From assembly GCF_041088075.1 (NCBI RefSeq), contig NZ_JBGCVY010000042.1:31688-95687 (forward strand): a stretch of 64,000 nt of DNA. Direction: 5' to 3'. The position numbers were made by a program, and so were the translations under genes. How positions within the stretch are numbered: the first letter of the stretch is position 1; each line of letters begins with the position of its first letter. This document shows, piece after piece, positions 41,198-49,748 of this stretch. The stretch is from Mucilaginibacter_A sp041088075. GTDB lineage: Bacteria > Bacteroidota > Bacteroidia > Sphingobacteriales > Sphingobacteriaceae. Under the pieces are notes generated by a model. The model worked only from the letters and a program-made list of their open reading frames with translations. It was not told the origin of the DNA and did not search any database.

Positions 41198-42385
41198 ATG
41201 GCAAAAGAAAAATTTGACCGAAGTAAGCCGCACTTAAATATCGGTACAATTGGTCACGTTGACCACGGCAAAACTACTCTTACTGCAGCTATTACAAAAG
41301 TATTAGCCGATAAAGGCTTTTCTGAAGCGCGGTCTTTTGATTCAATTGACTCTGCTCCGGAAGAAAAAGAACGTGGTATTACGATCAACACAGCCCACGT
41401 AGAATATTCTACAGCAAACCGTCATTATGCACACGTTGACTGTCCAGGTCACGCGGATTATGTGAAAAACATGGTTACTGGTGCTGCCCAAATGGATGGT
41501 GCAATCATTGTAGTTGCTTCAACAGATGGCCCGATGCCACAAACACGCGAACACATTCTTTTGGCCCGTCAGGTAGGTGTGCCTTCTCTTGTTGTTTTCA
41601 TGAACAAAGTGGATATGGTTGATGACCCTGAACTATTAGAATTGGTAGAGATGGAAATTCGCGAACTGCTATCTTTCTATGATTACCCGGGAGATAGCAT
41701 TGCGGTTATCCAAGGATCTGCTTTAGGTGGATTGAATGGCGAACCAAAATGGGTTGACAAGATTATGGAACTGATGGATGCTGTAGATACACAAATCCCT
41801 ATCCCTCCGCGTTTAACTGAACTTCCTTTCCTGATGCCGGTTGAAGACGTATTCTCGATCACAGGTCGTGGCACAGTTGCAACAGGTCGTATCGAGCGTG
41901 GTATCATCAACTCTGGTGAGCAGGTTGACATCTTGGGAATGGGTGCAGAAAACTTGAAATCAACCGTTACGGGTGTAGAGATGTTCCGCAAAATTTTGGA
42001 CAGGGGCGAAGCTGGTGATAACGTAGGTTTATTGTTACGTGGTATTGAAAAAGAATCTATCCGTCGTGGTATGGTTATTTGCAAACCAGGTTCTGTAACC
42101 CCGCATACAGATTTTAAAGCAGAAGTTTACGTTTTGTCAAAAGCTGAAGGTGGCCGTCATACACCATTCTTCAACAAATACCGTCCGCAATTCTATTTCC
42201 GTACCACTGACGTAACCGGTGAAATTTCATTGGCCGAAGGTGTAGAGATGGTAATGCCAGGCGATAACGTTACCATTACAGTAAAATTGATCAATGCCAT
42301 TGCGATGGAAAAAGGTCTGCGTTTTGCAATCCGTGAAGGTGGCAGAACAGTAGGTGCCGGTCAGGTTACTGAAATTTTGAAATAA
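41198..42385 (+). CDS. tuf: Translation elongation factor Tu
   Basis: 395 residues with GHVDHGKTT (19-27), DCPGHADY (about 81-88) and NKVDM (about 136-140). It delivers aminoacyl-tRNA to the ribosome. Codon use is strongly biased, as for a highly expressed gene. The gene lies in the tRNA(Thr-Tyr-Gly-Thr)-tuf-tRNA(Trp)-secE block, typical of many bacteria. No Shine-Dalgarno sequence. Confidence 0.98.
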   Translation: MAKEKFDRSKPHLNIGTIGHVDHGKTTLTAAITKVLADKGFSEARSFDSIDSAPEEKERGITINTAHVEYSTANRHYAHVDCPGHADYVKNMVTGAAQMDGAIIVVASTDGPMPQTREHILLARQVGVPSLVVFMNKVDMVDDPELLELVEMEIRELLSFYDYPGDSIAVIQGSALGGLNGEPKWVDKIMELMDAVDTQIPIPPRLTELPFLMPVEDVFSITGRGTVATGRIERGIINSGEQVDILGMGAENLKSTVTGVEMFRKILDRGEAGDNVGLLLRGIEKESIRRGMVICKPGSVTPHTDFKAEVYVLSKAEGGRHTPFFNKYRPQFYFRTTDVTGEISLAEGVEMVMPGDNVTITVKLINAIAMEKGLRFAIREGGRTVGAGQVTEILK

Positions 42386-42406
42386 AAATTTAAGAGGTTA
42401 ATTAGG

Positions 42407-42439
42407 AAACATAAGCTTGTTAAAACAGGCTTATGTTTT
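42407..42439 (+). terminator. Hairpin between tuf and tRNA-Trp
   Basis: AAACATAAGC-TTGTTAAAACAG-GCTTATGTTTT: a near-perfect stem ending in T residues. It would reduce expression of the downstream tRNA-secE part compared with tuf. Confidence 0.75.
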
Positions 42440-42450
42440 CTTATAAAAAA

Positions 42451-42521
42451 ACGGGCATAGTTCAATGGTAGAATAGAGGTCTCCAAAACCTTTGATCAGG
42501 GTTCGAATCCTTGTGCCCGTG
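42451..42521 (+). tRNA. tRNA-Trp(CCA)
   Basis: Acceptor ACGGGCA/TGCCCGT, anticodon loop CTCCAAA (anticodon CCA), T arm with TTCGAAT, discriminator G. It lies directly before secE, its usual place. Confidence 0.95.
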
Positions 42522-42543
42522 CATTTTAGAATTAAACAACAGA

Positions 42544-42738
42544 ATGGCTAAAGTAACAGAATACGTTAAAGAGTCTTACATCGAGTTAACACAAAAAGTA
42601 ACCTGGCCAACCTGGAGCGAATTGCAAAACAGTGCGGTTTTAGTGTTGATTGCTTCTATTATTATTGCTTTAATCATTTTGGCGATGGACGAGTCTGTTG
42701 GTAATTTACTCAAATATTTTTACAAATCACTTGCATAA
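42544..42738 (+). CDS. secE: Preprotein translocase subunit SecE
   Basis: The ATG at 42544 gives MAKVTEYVKESYIELTQKVTWPTWSEL; a frame from 42511 would begin in tRNA-Trp and is not real. 64 residues: a cytoplasmic amphipathic helix, TWPTWSE turn and one transmembrane helix (AVLVLIASIIIALIILAM). It clamps SecY. Confidence 0.95.
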   Translation: MAKVTEYVKESYIELTQKVTWPTWSELQNSAVLVLIASIIIALIILAMDESVGNLLKYFYKSLA

Positions 42739-42747
42739 TATTTGAAT

Positions 42748-43290
42748 ATGAGCGATCAATTAAAATGGTATGTGGTGCGGGCCATTAGTGGAAAAGAAAA
42801 AAAGGTTAAACAATACATAGAAGCCGAAGTAAACCGTTTAGGTATTGCCCATCAAATCCCGCAGGTATTAATCCCAATGGAAAAATACTACCAGATGCGC
42901 GAAGGAAAAAAGATTGCCAAAGAACGCAATTATTTTCCGGGATATGTATTGATTGAGGCAGCGTTGGATGGCGAGATGGAACATATCATTAAAAACACCA
43001 ATAGTGTAATTGGTTTTTTGGGCGATAAAGCAGGCAATGCAGTTCCGTTACGCCAAGCAGAAGTGAACCGTATTTTAGGTAAGGTTGACGAAATGACTAC
43101 CCAAACAGAAACCATGAACGTTCCTTATTATGCAGGCGAAAACGTAAAAGTAATGGACGGCCCTTTCAACGGTTTCAATGGTGTAATTGAAGAAGTTAAC
43201 GAAGAGAAAAAGAAATTAAAAGTAATGGTTAAGATTTTTGGAAGGCGTACACCTTTAGAACTTAACTATATGCAGGTAGAAAAAGAGTAG
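42748..43290 (+). CDS. nusG: Transcription termination/antitermination factor NusG
   Basis: I start at ATG 42748 (MSDQLKWYVVRAISGKEKKVKQYIE), though a TTG two codons earlier is in frame. The 180-residue protein has an NGN domain (with YFPGYVLIE) and a C-terminal KOW domain (ENVKVMDGPFNGFNGVIEEV). It binds RNA polymerase and the ribosome. It lies between secE and rplK in the standard order. Confidence 0.96.
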   Translation: MSDQLKWYVVRAISGKEKKVKQYIEAEVNRLGIAHQIPQVLIPMEKYYQMREGKKIAKERNYFPGYVLIEAALDGEMEHIIKNTNSVIGFLGDKAGNAVPLRQAEVNRILGKVDEMTTQTETMNVPYYAGENVKVMDGPFNGFNGVIEEVNEEKKKLKVMVKIFGRRTPLELNYMQVEKE

Positions 43291-43469
43291 GTAAAAGAAG
43301 TATCACCAAAAAAGTATCGGTAAAAGAAGTATCAAGTATTTGGTATCAAGACAGATTGTAGATTTTCAAATCTTGATACTTTCTACTTAATACTAAATAC
43401 TAAACATAAAAAGCTTAAATGTTACATTGCTTCCACATTATAACATTTGTTGTTAAATAAAATAGTAAA
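43291..43469 (+). repeat. nusG-rplK gap with two variant words
   Basis: GGTAAAAGAAGTATCACC at 43291 and CGGTAAAAGAAGTATCAAG at 43318 are direct repeats of the AAGTAT form of the word. Behind them AAGTATCAAG and CTTGATACTT form a loose inverted repeat (about 43330-43382). No obvious promoter. Confidence 0.6.
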
Positions 43470-43913
43470 ATGGCAAAAGAGGTCGGTGCACTAATCAAGT
43501 TACAAGTAAAAGGCGGCGCTGCAAACCCATCTCCTCCAATTGGCCCAGCATTGGGCGCAAAAGGGGTAAACATCATGGAGTTTTGCAAGCAGTTTAATGC
43601 ACGTACACAAGATAAAGCAGGTAAAATATTACCTGTGGTTATAACTGTTTATGTTGACAAATCATTCGAGTTTATCATTAAAACACCTCCTGTTGCGGTC
43701 CAGTTATTGGAAGCATCCGGTTTAAAAGGTGGATCGGCAGAACCAAACCGCAAGAAAGTATCCAACATTTCTTGGGATCAGGTAGAAACGATTGCAAAAG
43801 ATAAAATGCCAGATTTAAACGCCTTTACGGTAGAATCGGCAATGAAAATGGTTGCAGGCACAGCACGCAGTATGGGGATTACCGTTAGTGGTAACGCACC
43901 CTGGAATAATTAA
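43470..43913 (+). CDS. rplK: 50S ribosomal protein uL11
   Basis: 147 residues: KLQVKGGAANPSPPIGPALGAKGVNIMEFCKQFNART, the uL11 signature, then the C-terminal rRNA-binding domain. It forms the GTPase-associated stalk base with rplJ and rplL products. Confidence 0.98.
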   Translation: MAKEVGALIKLQVKGGAANPSPPIGPALGAKGVNIMEFCKQFNARTQDKAGKILPVVITVYVDKSFEFIIKTPPVAVQLLEASGLKGGSAEPNRKKVSNISWDQVETIAKDKMPDLNAFTVESAMKMVAGTARSMGITVSGNAPWNN

Positions 43914-43935
43914 CAATTAAATTCAATTTAAGACA

Positions 43936-44634
43936 GTGGCTAGATTAACAAAAAATCAGAAAGCAGCACTTTCCAAGATTGAGGCGAACAAATTATATTC
44001 TTTACAAGAAGCTGCTTCTTTGGTGAAGGAAATAACAACAACTAAATTTGATTCATCGGTAGATATTGATGTCCGTTTAGGTGTTGATCCGCGTAAAGCC
44101 AATCAAATGGTTCGTGGTATTGCTACTTTGCCTCACGGAACCGGTAAAACTGTCCGCGTTTTAGTTTTGTGTACGCCTGACAAGGTGGAAGAAGCTAAAG
44201 CAGCAGGGGCAGATTACGTAGGCTTGGATGAGTATATTACCAAGATCGAAGGTGGCTGGACGGATGTGGACATCATCATTACCATGCCAAGCGTAATGGC
44301 AAAAGTAGGTAAGCTGGGCCGTATTTTAGGCCCGCGTAACCTGATGCCAAACCCAAAATCTGGTACAGTAACACCGGAAGTTGGCAAAGCAGTAGCCGAA
44401 GTAAAAGCAGGTAAGATTGATTTTAAAGTAGATAAAACAGGCATCGTACATGCTTCTATCGGGAAAGTTTCTTTTCCGCCGGAAAAAATTTACGATAATG
44501 CTATGGAAGTTATCCAAATCATTTCAAAATTAAAACCTTCTTCAGCAAAAGGTACTTACTTTAAAAGTATTCATCTTTCTTCTACGATGTCTAAAGGTAT
44601 AGAAATAGAAACTAAATCAGTAGCAGGTATTTAA
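43936..44634 (+). CDS. rplA: 50S ribosomal protein uL1
   Basis: 232 residues, GTG start at 43936 (MARLTKNQKAALSKIEANK). The two-domain uL1 fold is clear, including LMPNPKSGTV. It binds 23S rRNA at the E-site stalk and, in other bacteria, its own mRNA. Confidence 0.98.
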   Translation: MARLTKNQKAALSKIEANKLYSLQEAASLVKEITTTKFDSSVDIDVRLGVDPRKANQMVRGIATLPHGTGKTVRVLVLCTPDKVEEAKAAGADYVGLDEYITKIEGGWTDVDIIITMPSVMAKVGKLGRILGPRNLMPNPKSGTVTPEVGKAVAEVKAGKIDFKVDKTGIVHASIGKVSFPPEKIYDNAMEVIQIISKLKPSSAKGTYFKSIHLSSTMSKGIEIETKSVAGI

Positions 44635-44636
44635 TC

Positions 44637-45155
44637 ATGAAGAAAGAAGAAAAATACGAAGTAGTTAACGCTTTGGCCGAGCAGATTAAAGAGTATGGTA
44701 ATTTCTATATTACCGATACCTCGAACCTGACCGTAGCAAAGGTGAACAGTATCCGCAGAAAATGTTTCGAAAGTGATATCGTCATCCAGGTTGCCAAAAA
44801 TTCACTGATAAAAAAAGCAGTGGAAGCAATCGGAGGAGATTTTACACCAATGTACGATTCTTTAAAAGGTTCTTCCTCTGTGATGTTCTCTAAATCAACT
44901 ACCGCTCCGGCAAAATTGATCAAAGAACTTCGGAAAACAGGCGATAAACCGCTTTTAAAAGTTGCCTACATTGACGCATCATTTTTTATTGGCGATAACC
45001 AGTTAGACGCATTAGTTAACCTTAAATCTAAGGAACAATTAGTTGGCGAAATTATTGGCTTGCTGCAATCTCCTGCTAAAAATGTTATTTCTGCTTTACA
45101 ATCAGGCGGAAACATCATTGCAGGTGTAGTTAAAACATTACAGGAAAGAGGTTAA
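44637..45155 (+). CDS. rplJ: 50S ribosomal protein uL10
   Basis: 172 residues: MKKEEKYEVVNALAEQIKEYGNFYITDTSNLTVAKVNSIRRK, then a C-terminal helix for L7/L12 dimers. Its ATG comes two bases after the rplA stop, so the genes are coupled. Confidence 0.97.
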   Translation: MKKEEKYEVVNALAEQIKEYGNFYITDTSNLTVAKVNSIRRKCFESDIVIQVAKNSLIKKAVEAIGGDFTPMYDSLKGSSSVMFSKSTTAPAKLIKELRKTGDKPLLKVAYIDASFFIGDNQLDALVNLKSKEQLVGEIIGLLQSPAKNVISALQSGGNIIAGVVKTLQERG

Positions 45156-45213
45156 CAGGCACCTGAAAGTTCTGAAATTTATTACAAAGCATTAAAATTA
45201 AATTTTAAATAAA

Positions 45214-45594
45214 ATGGCAGATTTAAAAGCGTTTGCTGAGCAATTGGTAAACTTAACAGTAAAAGAAGTTAACGAGTTAGCTCAGATCTTAAAAGATGAA
45301 TATGGTATCGAGCCGGCTGCAGCCGCTGTTGCAGTAGCAGGTCCTGCTGCTGGTGGCGATGCTCCTGCTGCTGTAGAAGAAAAAACTGCGTTTGACGTGA
45401 TCCTGAAAGAAGCAGGCGGCGCTAAATTGGCAGTTGTAAAATTAGTGAAAGACTTAACTGGCCTTGGCTTGAAAGAAGCTAAAGACTTAGTTGATGGTGC
45501 ACCAAAAGAAGTTAAAACTGGTGTTACCAAAGAAGAAGCCGAAACACTTAAAAAACAGTTGGAAGAAGCAGGAGCCGTTGTTGAGGTTAAATAA
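45214..45594 (+). CDS. rplL: 50S ribosomal protein bL12 (L7/L12)
   Basis: 126 residues: N-terminal dimerisation helices, an alanine-rich hinge (AAAAVAVAGPAAGGDAPAA) and the C-terminal factor-binding domain (KTAFDVILKEAGGAKLAVVKLVKDLTGLGLKEAKDLVDGAPK). It recruits translation GTPases. Confidence 0.98.
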   Translation: MADLKAFAEQLVNLTVKEVNELAQILKDEYGIEPAAAAVAVAGPAAGGDAPAAVEEKTAFDVILKEAGGAKLAVVKLVKDLTGLGLKEAKDLVDGAPKEVKTGVTKEEAETLKKQLEEAGAVVEVK

Positions 45595-45620
45595 TCTCGC
45601 AAATCCTATCCATATTTTAA

Positions 45621-45646
45621 GACTCCGGCCTCATTTGGCCGGGGTC
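45621..45646 (+). terminator. Attenuator-like hairpin between rplL and rpoB
   Basis: GAC-T-CCGGCC-TCATTT-GGCCGG-G-GTC, without a proper T run. In E. coli an attenuator at the same place sets the ratio of ribosomal protein to polymerase transcripts; this hairpin may do the same. Confidence 0.65.
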
Positions 45647-45744
45647 TATTGTTGTTTATAACACACCCATTTTTGTTTGAAGTTCAGGAAAACAACTTTA
45701 ATCAAACAAGTGAAAGTTTATTCATAAACTAAAAAATTACTCCC

Positions 45745-48700
45745 TTGGCAAACAAAAATAATCAAAGAGTAAACTTTGCAACCAGTAAGCACGTAATTGA
45801 TTACCCTGACTTTCTGGATGTACAGTTGCAATCTTTTCAGGAATTTTTTCAATTAGAAACCACTTCAGACAACCGCCACAAAGAGGGCTTGTTTAAAGTG
45901 TTTGCAGAAAACTTTCCTATTTCCGATTCCAGAAATATCTTCGTTTTAGAGTTTTTGGATTATTTTATTGATCCGCCACGTTACGACATTCAGGAATGTA
46001 TCGAACGCGGATTAACATACAGTGTTCCGTTAAAGGCAAAACTTCGTTTATCATGCAATGATGAGGAACACGAAGATTTTGAAACTATTGTTCAGGATGT
46101 TTATTTGGGAACCATTCCTTATATGACACCGAAAGGAACGTTCGTGGTTAATGGTGCAGAGCGTGTTATCGTATCGCAATTGCACCGTTCTCCGGGTGTG
46201 TTTTTTGGCCAAAGCCGCCACACCAACGGAACAAAATTATATTCGGCCCGTGTTATCCCTTTTAAGGGTTCATGGATTGAATTTGCGACTGACGTGAACA
46301 ACGTGATGTATGCTTATATTGACAGGAAGAAAAAATTTCCTGTTACTACGTTGCTTCGTGCCATAGGTTACGATTCTGATAAAGATATTTTAGAATTGTT
46401 TGAACTGGCAGATGAAGTAAAAGTGAGCAAATCAGGCCTGAAGAAATTTATCGGCCGCAAGCTTGCTGCAAGGGTTTTGAAAAAATGGGTTGAAGATTTT
46501 GTGGATGAAGATACAGGTGAAGTCGTTTCGATTGACCGTAACGAAATCATTTTGGAGCGTGAAACCATTTTGGAAGACGAGCACATTGATCTGATCATTG
46601 ATGCTGGTGTAAAAAGTATCATCCTGAATAAAGAAGACGCTTCTACCAGCGGTGATTATACAATCATTTACAACACTTTGCAAAAAGATACTTCCAATTC
46701 TGAAAAAGAAGCGGTAGAACATATATACAGGCAGTTGCGTAACGCAGAACCACCTGATGAAGAAACAGCACGAGGTATTATTGACCGCTTATTTTTCTCT
46801 GATAAAAGATATGATTTAGGCGATGTAGGCCGTTACCGGATCAATCGTAAGTTGAAACTGGATACTTCTTATGAGACCAAAGTTTTAACCAAGCAGGATA
46901 TTATTGCCATCGTAAAATACCTGATCAAATTGATCAATGTAAAAGCAGAGGTGGATGACATTGACCACTTGTCAAACCGTCGCGTTCGTACCGTTGGTGA
47001 GCAATTGTATGCACAGTTTGGCGTTGGTTTGGCAAGAATGGCGCGTACGATCCGTGAACGAATGAATATTCGTGATAACGAGGTATTTACGCCAACTGAT
47101 TTGATCAATGCGCGTACTTTGTCCTCTGTAATTAACTCTTTCTTCGGCACAAACCAGTTGTCTCAGTTTATGGATCAAACCAATCCATTGGCAGAGATCA
47201 CGCACAAACGCCGTTTATCAGCGCTTGGGCCAGGTGGTTTATCCAGAGAGCGTGCTGGTTTTGAAGTTCGTGATGTTCACTATACGCACTACGGCCGTTT
47301 ATGTACGATTGAAACACCGGAAGGACCAAACATTGGTTTGATCTCTTCGCTTTGTGTACATGCTAAAATCAACAACTTAGGTTTTATAGAAACACCTTAT
47401 AAAAGGGTGGTAAACGGAGTAGTGTCTGTTGATGAGCCGGTAATTTATTTGTCTGCAGAAGATGAAGACGGTAAAACCATCGCCCAGGCAAACGCACATT
47501 ATGATGAAAAAGGTAATTTTGATACGCCGCGTGTAAAAGCACGTTTTGAAGGCGATTTCCCGGTAATTGAGCCAGAAAGGTTGGATTATATGGACATTGC
47601 ACCAAACCAGATTACGTCTATTGCAGCATCTTTGATTCCTTTCTTGGAGCATGATGATGCTAACCGTGCTTTGATGGGTTCTAATATGCAGCGACAGGCG
47701 GTGCCTTTGTTGCGTCCGGAAGCGCCGATTGTAGGTACAGGCTTAGAAGGCCGTGTGGCAAAAGATTCACGTACGTTGATTAATGCAGAAGGTGATGGCG
47801 TTGTAGAATATGTGGATGCAAACGAGATCCGGATTAAATACGACCGTAATTATGACGACCGTTTGGTTTCTTTTGAAGGCGACACGCAAACTTACCGCTT
47901 GATCAAATTCAAGAAAACCAACCAGAGCACAACCATCAACCTAAAACCGATTGTTAAAAAAGGACAAAGGGTTGAAAAAGGACAAGTGCTTTGTGAAGGT
48001 TACGCTACGCAAGACGGTGAACTGGCTTTAGGCCGAAACATGAAAGTTGCTTTCATGCCGTGGCAAGGTTACAACTTTGAGGATGCAATCGTGATTTCTG
48101 AGCGTGTAGTTTCTCAGGATATTTTCACTTCTCTTCATATTGAAGAATTTGAATTGGAAGTACGCGACACTAAACGTGGCGAAGAAGAATTGACACCAGA
48201 TATTCCAAACGTTTCTGAAGAAGCAACTAAAGATTTGGATGAGCATGGTATCATCCGCGTTGGTGCAGAAGTGAAAGAAGGTGATATTTTAATTGGTAAG
48301 ATTACACCGAAAGGCGAGTCTGACCCATCACCGGAAGAAAAACTATTACGTGCCATCTTTGGAGACAAAGCTGGCGATGTGAAAGATGCTTCCTTAAAAA
48401 CGCCTCCTTCGATTACGGGCGTTGTCATTGATACGAAACTATTTTCTCGTGCTAAAAAGACTTCTAAAGCAGAAGAAAAAAGCGCGTTGGAAAAATTAGA
48501 TAACAAGCACGAAAAGAACATCAAAGACCTGAAAAGTGCTTTGATCGAGAAGTTGTTTGAGATTGTGAACGGCAAAACATCGCAAGGTGTGTACAACGTT
48601 TACAAAGAACTGCTTGTTGCCAAAGGCGTTAAGTTTACGCAGAAAATTTTGGTGGAGTTGGATTTTAACAACATCAACCCAACCAAATGGACTACAGATG

Positions 48701-49548
48701 ACGACAAAAACGAAATGATAAAACTATTGCTTCATAACTATAATATTAAAGTGAATGAAGAATTAGGCGCTTATCGTCGTGATAAATTTGCCATCAGTGT
48801 TGGGGATGAGTTGCCTTCCGGTATCGTGCAAATGGCCAAAGTTTACATTGCTAAAAAACGCAAGTTAAAAGTTGGTGATAAAATGGCCGGCCGCCACGGT
48901 AATAAAGGTATCGTTGCCCGTATTGTCCGTGATGAAGACATGCCATTTTTGGAAGACGGAACACCTGTTGATATTGTATTGAACCCGCTTGGTGTACCTT
49001 CCCGTATGAACTTAGGACAGATCTACGAAACTGTTTTGGGCTGGGCAGGAAAAGAGTTGGGAATGAAGTTTGCCACGCCAATTTTTGATGGTGCATCACA
49101 CGCAGAAGTTGAAGAATGGGTAGCTAAAGCCGGAATTCCTGCTTCGGGCAGAACTTATTTGTACAATGGTTTAACGGGCGATCGTTTCGATCAGCAGACT
49201 ACGGTTGGCATCATTTACATGCTAAAGTTAGGCCACATGGTTGACGATAAGATGCACGCGCGTTCTATCGGGCCGTACTCTTTAATCACACAACAACCTT
49301 TAGGTGGTAAAGCACAATTTGGTGGCCAGCGTTTTGGTGAGATGGAAGTTTGGGCATTAGAAGCATTCGGTGCGGCCAATATCCTGCAAGAGATTCTCAC
49401 AATTAAGTCAGATGATGTAATCGGACGCGCTAAAACATACGAAGCAATCGTTAAAGGTGAGAATTTGCCAACGCCTTCCGTTCCTGAATCATTCAACGTA
49501 TTGGTTCACGAATTAAGAGGTTTAGGTTTGGATATCACTTTAGAATAA
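45745..49548 (+). CDS. rpoB: RNA polymerase beta subunit
   Basis: 1267 residues, complete. The start is TTG at 45745 (MANKNNQRVNFATSKHVIDYPDF matches Bacteroidota homologues). The rifampicin region reads FFGTNQLSQFMDQTNPLAEITHKRRLSALGPGGL (about 470-505) with the usual wild-type residues. The C-terminal KMAGRHGNKG and LGGKAQFGGQRFGEMEVWALEA blocks are present. It forms the catalytic core with RpoC. Confidence 0.98.
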   Translation: MANKNNQRVNFATSKHVIDYPDFLDVQLQSFQEFFQLETTSDNRHKEGLFKVFAENFPISDSRNIFVLEFLDYFIDPPRYDIQECIERGLTYSVPLKAKLRLSCNDEEHEDFETIVQDVYLGTIPYMTPKGTFVVNGAERVIVSQLHRSPGVFFGQSRHTNGTKLYSARVIPFKGSWIEFATDVNNVMYAYIDRKKKFPVTTLLRAIGYDSDKDILELFELADEVKVSKSGLKKFIGRKLAARVLKKWVEDFVDEDTGEVVSIDRNEIILERETILEDEHIDLIIDAGVKSIILNKEDASTSGDYTIIYNTLQKDTSNSEKEAVEHIYRQLRNAEPPDEETARGIIDRLFFSDKRYDLGDVGRYRINRKLKLDTSYETKVLTKQDIIAIVKYLIKLINVKAEVDDIDHLSNRRVRTVGEQLYAQFGVGLARMARTIRERMNIRDNEVFTPTDLINARTLSSVINSFFGTNQLSQFMDQTNPLAEITHKRRLSALGPGGLSRERAGFEVRDVHYTHYGRLCTIETPEGPNIGLISSLCVHAKINNLGFIETPYKRVVNGVVSVDEPVIYLSAEDEDGKTIAQANAHYDEKGNFDTPRVKARFEGDFPVIEPERLDYMDIAPNQITSIAASLIPFLEHDDANRALMGSNMQRQAVPLLRPEAPIVGTGLEGRVAKDSRTLINAEGDGVVEYVDANEIRIKYDRNYDDRLVSFEGDTQTYRLIKFKKTNQSTTINLKPIVKKGQRVEKGQVLCEGYATQDGELALGRNMKVAFMPWQGYNFEDAIVISERVVSQDIFTSLHIEEFELEVRDTKRGEEELTPDIPNVSEEATKDLDEHGIIRVGAEVKEGDILIGKITPKGESDPSPEEKLLRAIFGDKAGDVKDASLKTPPSITGVVIDTKLFSRAKKTSKAEEKSALEKLDNKHEKNIKDLKSALIEKLFEIVNGKTSQGVYNVYKELLVAKGVKFTQKILVELDFNNINPTKWTTDDDKNEMIKLLLHNYNIKVNEELGAYRRDKFAISVGDELPSGIVQMAKVYIAKKRKLKVGDKMAGRHGNKGIVARIVRDEDMPFLEDGTPVDIVLNPLGVPSRMNLGQIYETVLGWAGKELGMKFATPIFDGASHAEVEEWVAKAGIPASGRTYLYNGLTGDRFDQQTTVGIIYMLKLGHMVDDKMHARSIGPYSLITQQPLGGKAQFGGQRFGEMEVWALEAFGAANILQEILTIKSDDVIGRAKTYEAIVKGENLPTPSVPESFNVLVHELRGLGLDITLE

Positions 49549-49622
49549 GTTCTAAAAGATAAGTAAGCGTGATAAAATTATTACGCTTACTTACAACTGT
49601 TACCTATAGCTGATGGATTTAC

Positions 49623-49715
49623 AATGCTTCTTTTAGCACATAAAAATTAGGATCGAAGTTTTGTTTTAAAAGACACAATTAAGGACACCAATTTTATGCC
49701 GATAAAAGAAGCATT
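49623..49715. repeat. Inverted pair of the dispersed word between rpoB and rpoC
   Basis: AATGCTTCTTTTAGC-ACA-TAAAAATTAGG at 49623 and CCAATTTTATGCC-GATAAAAGAAGCATTG ending at 49715, about 35 bases apart. It fills half of the 200-bp gap in an operon that is normally tight, and its RNA can fold into a long interrupted hairpin. Confidence 0.88.
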
Positions 49716-49748
49716 GTAAATCAGGCTTTAAAAATTAAAAAAAGAACT

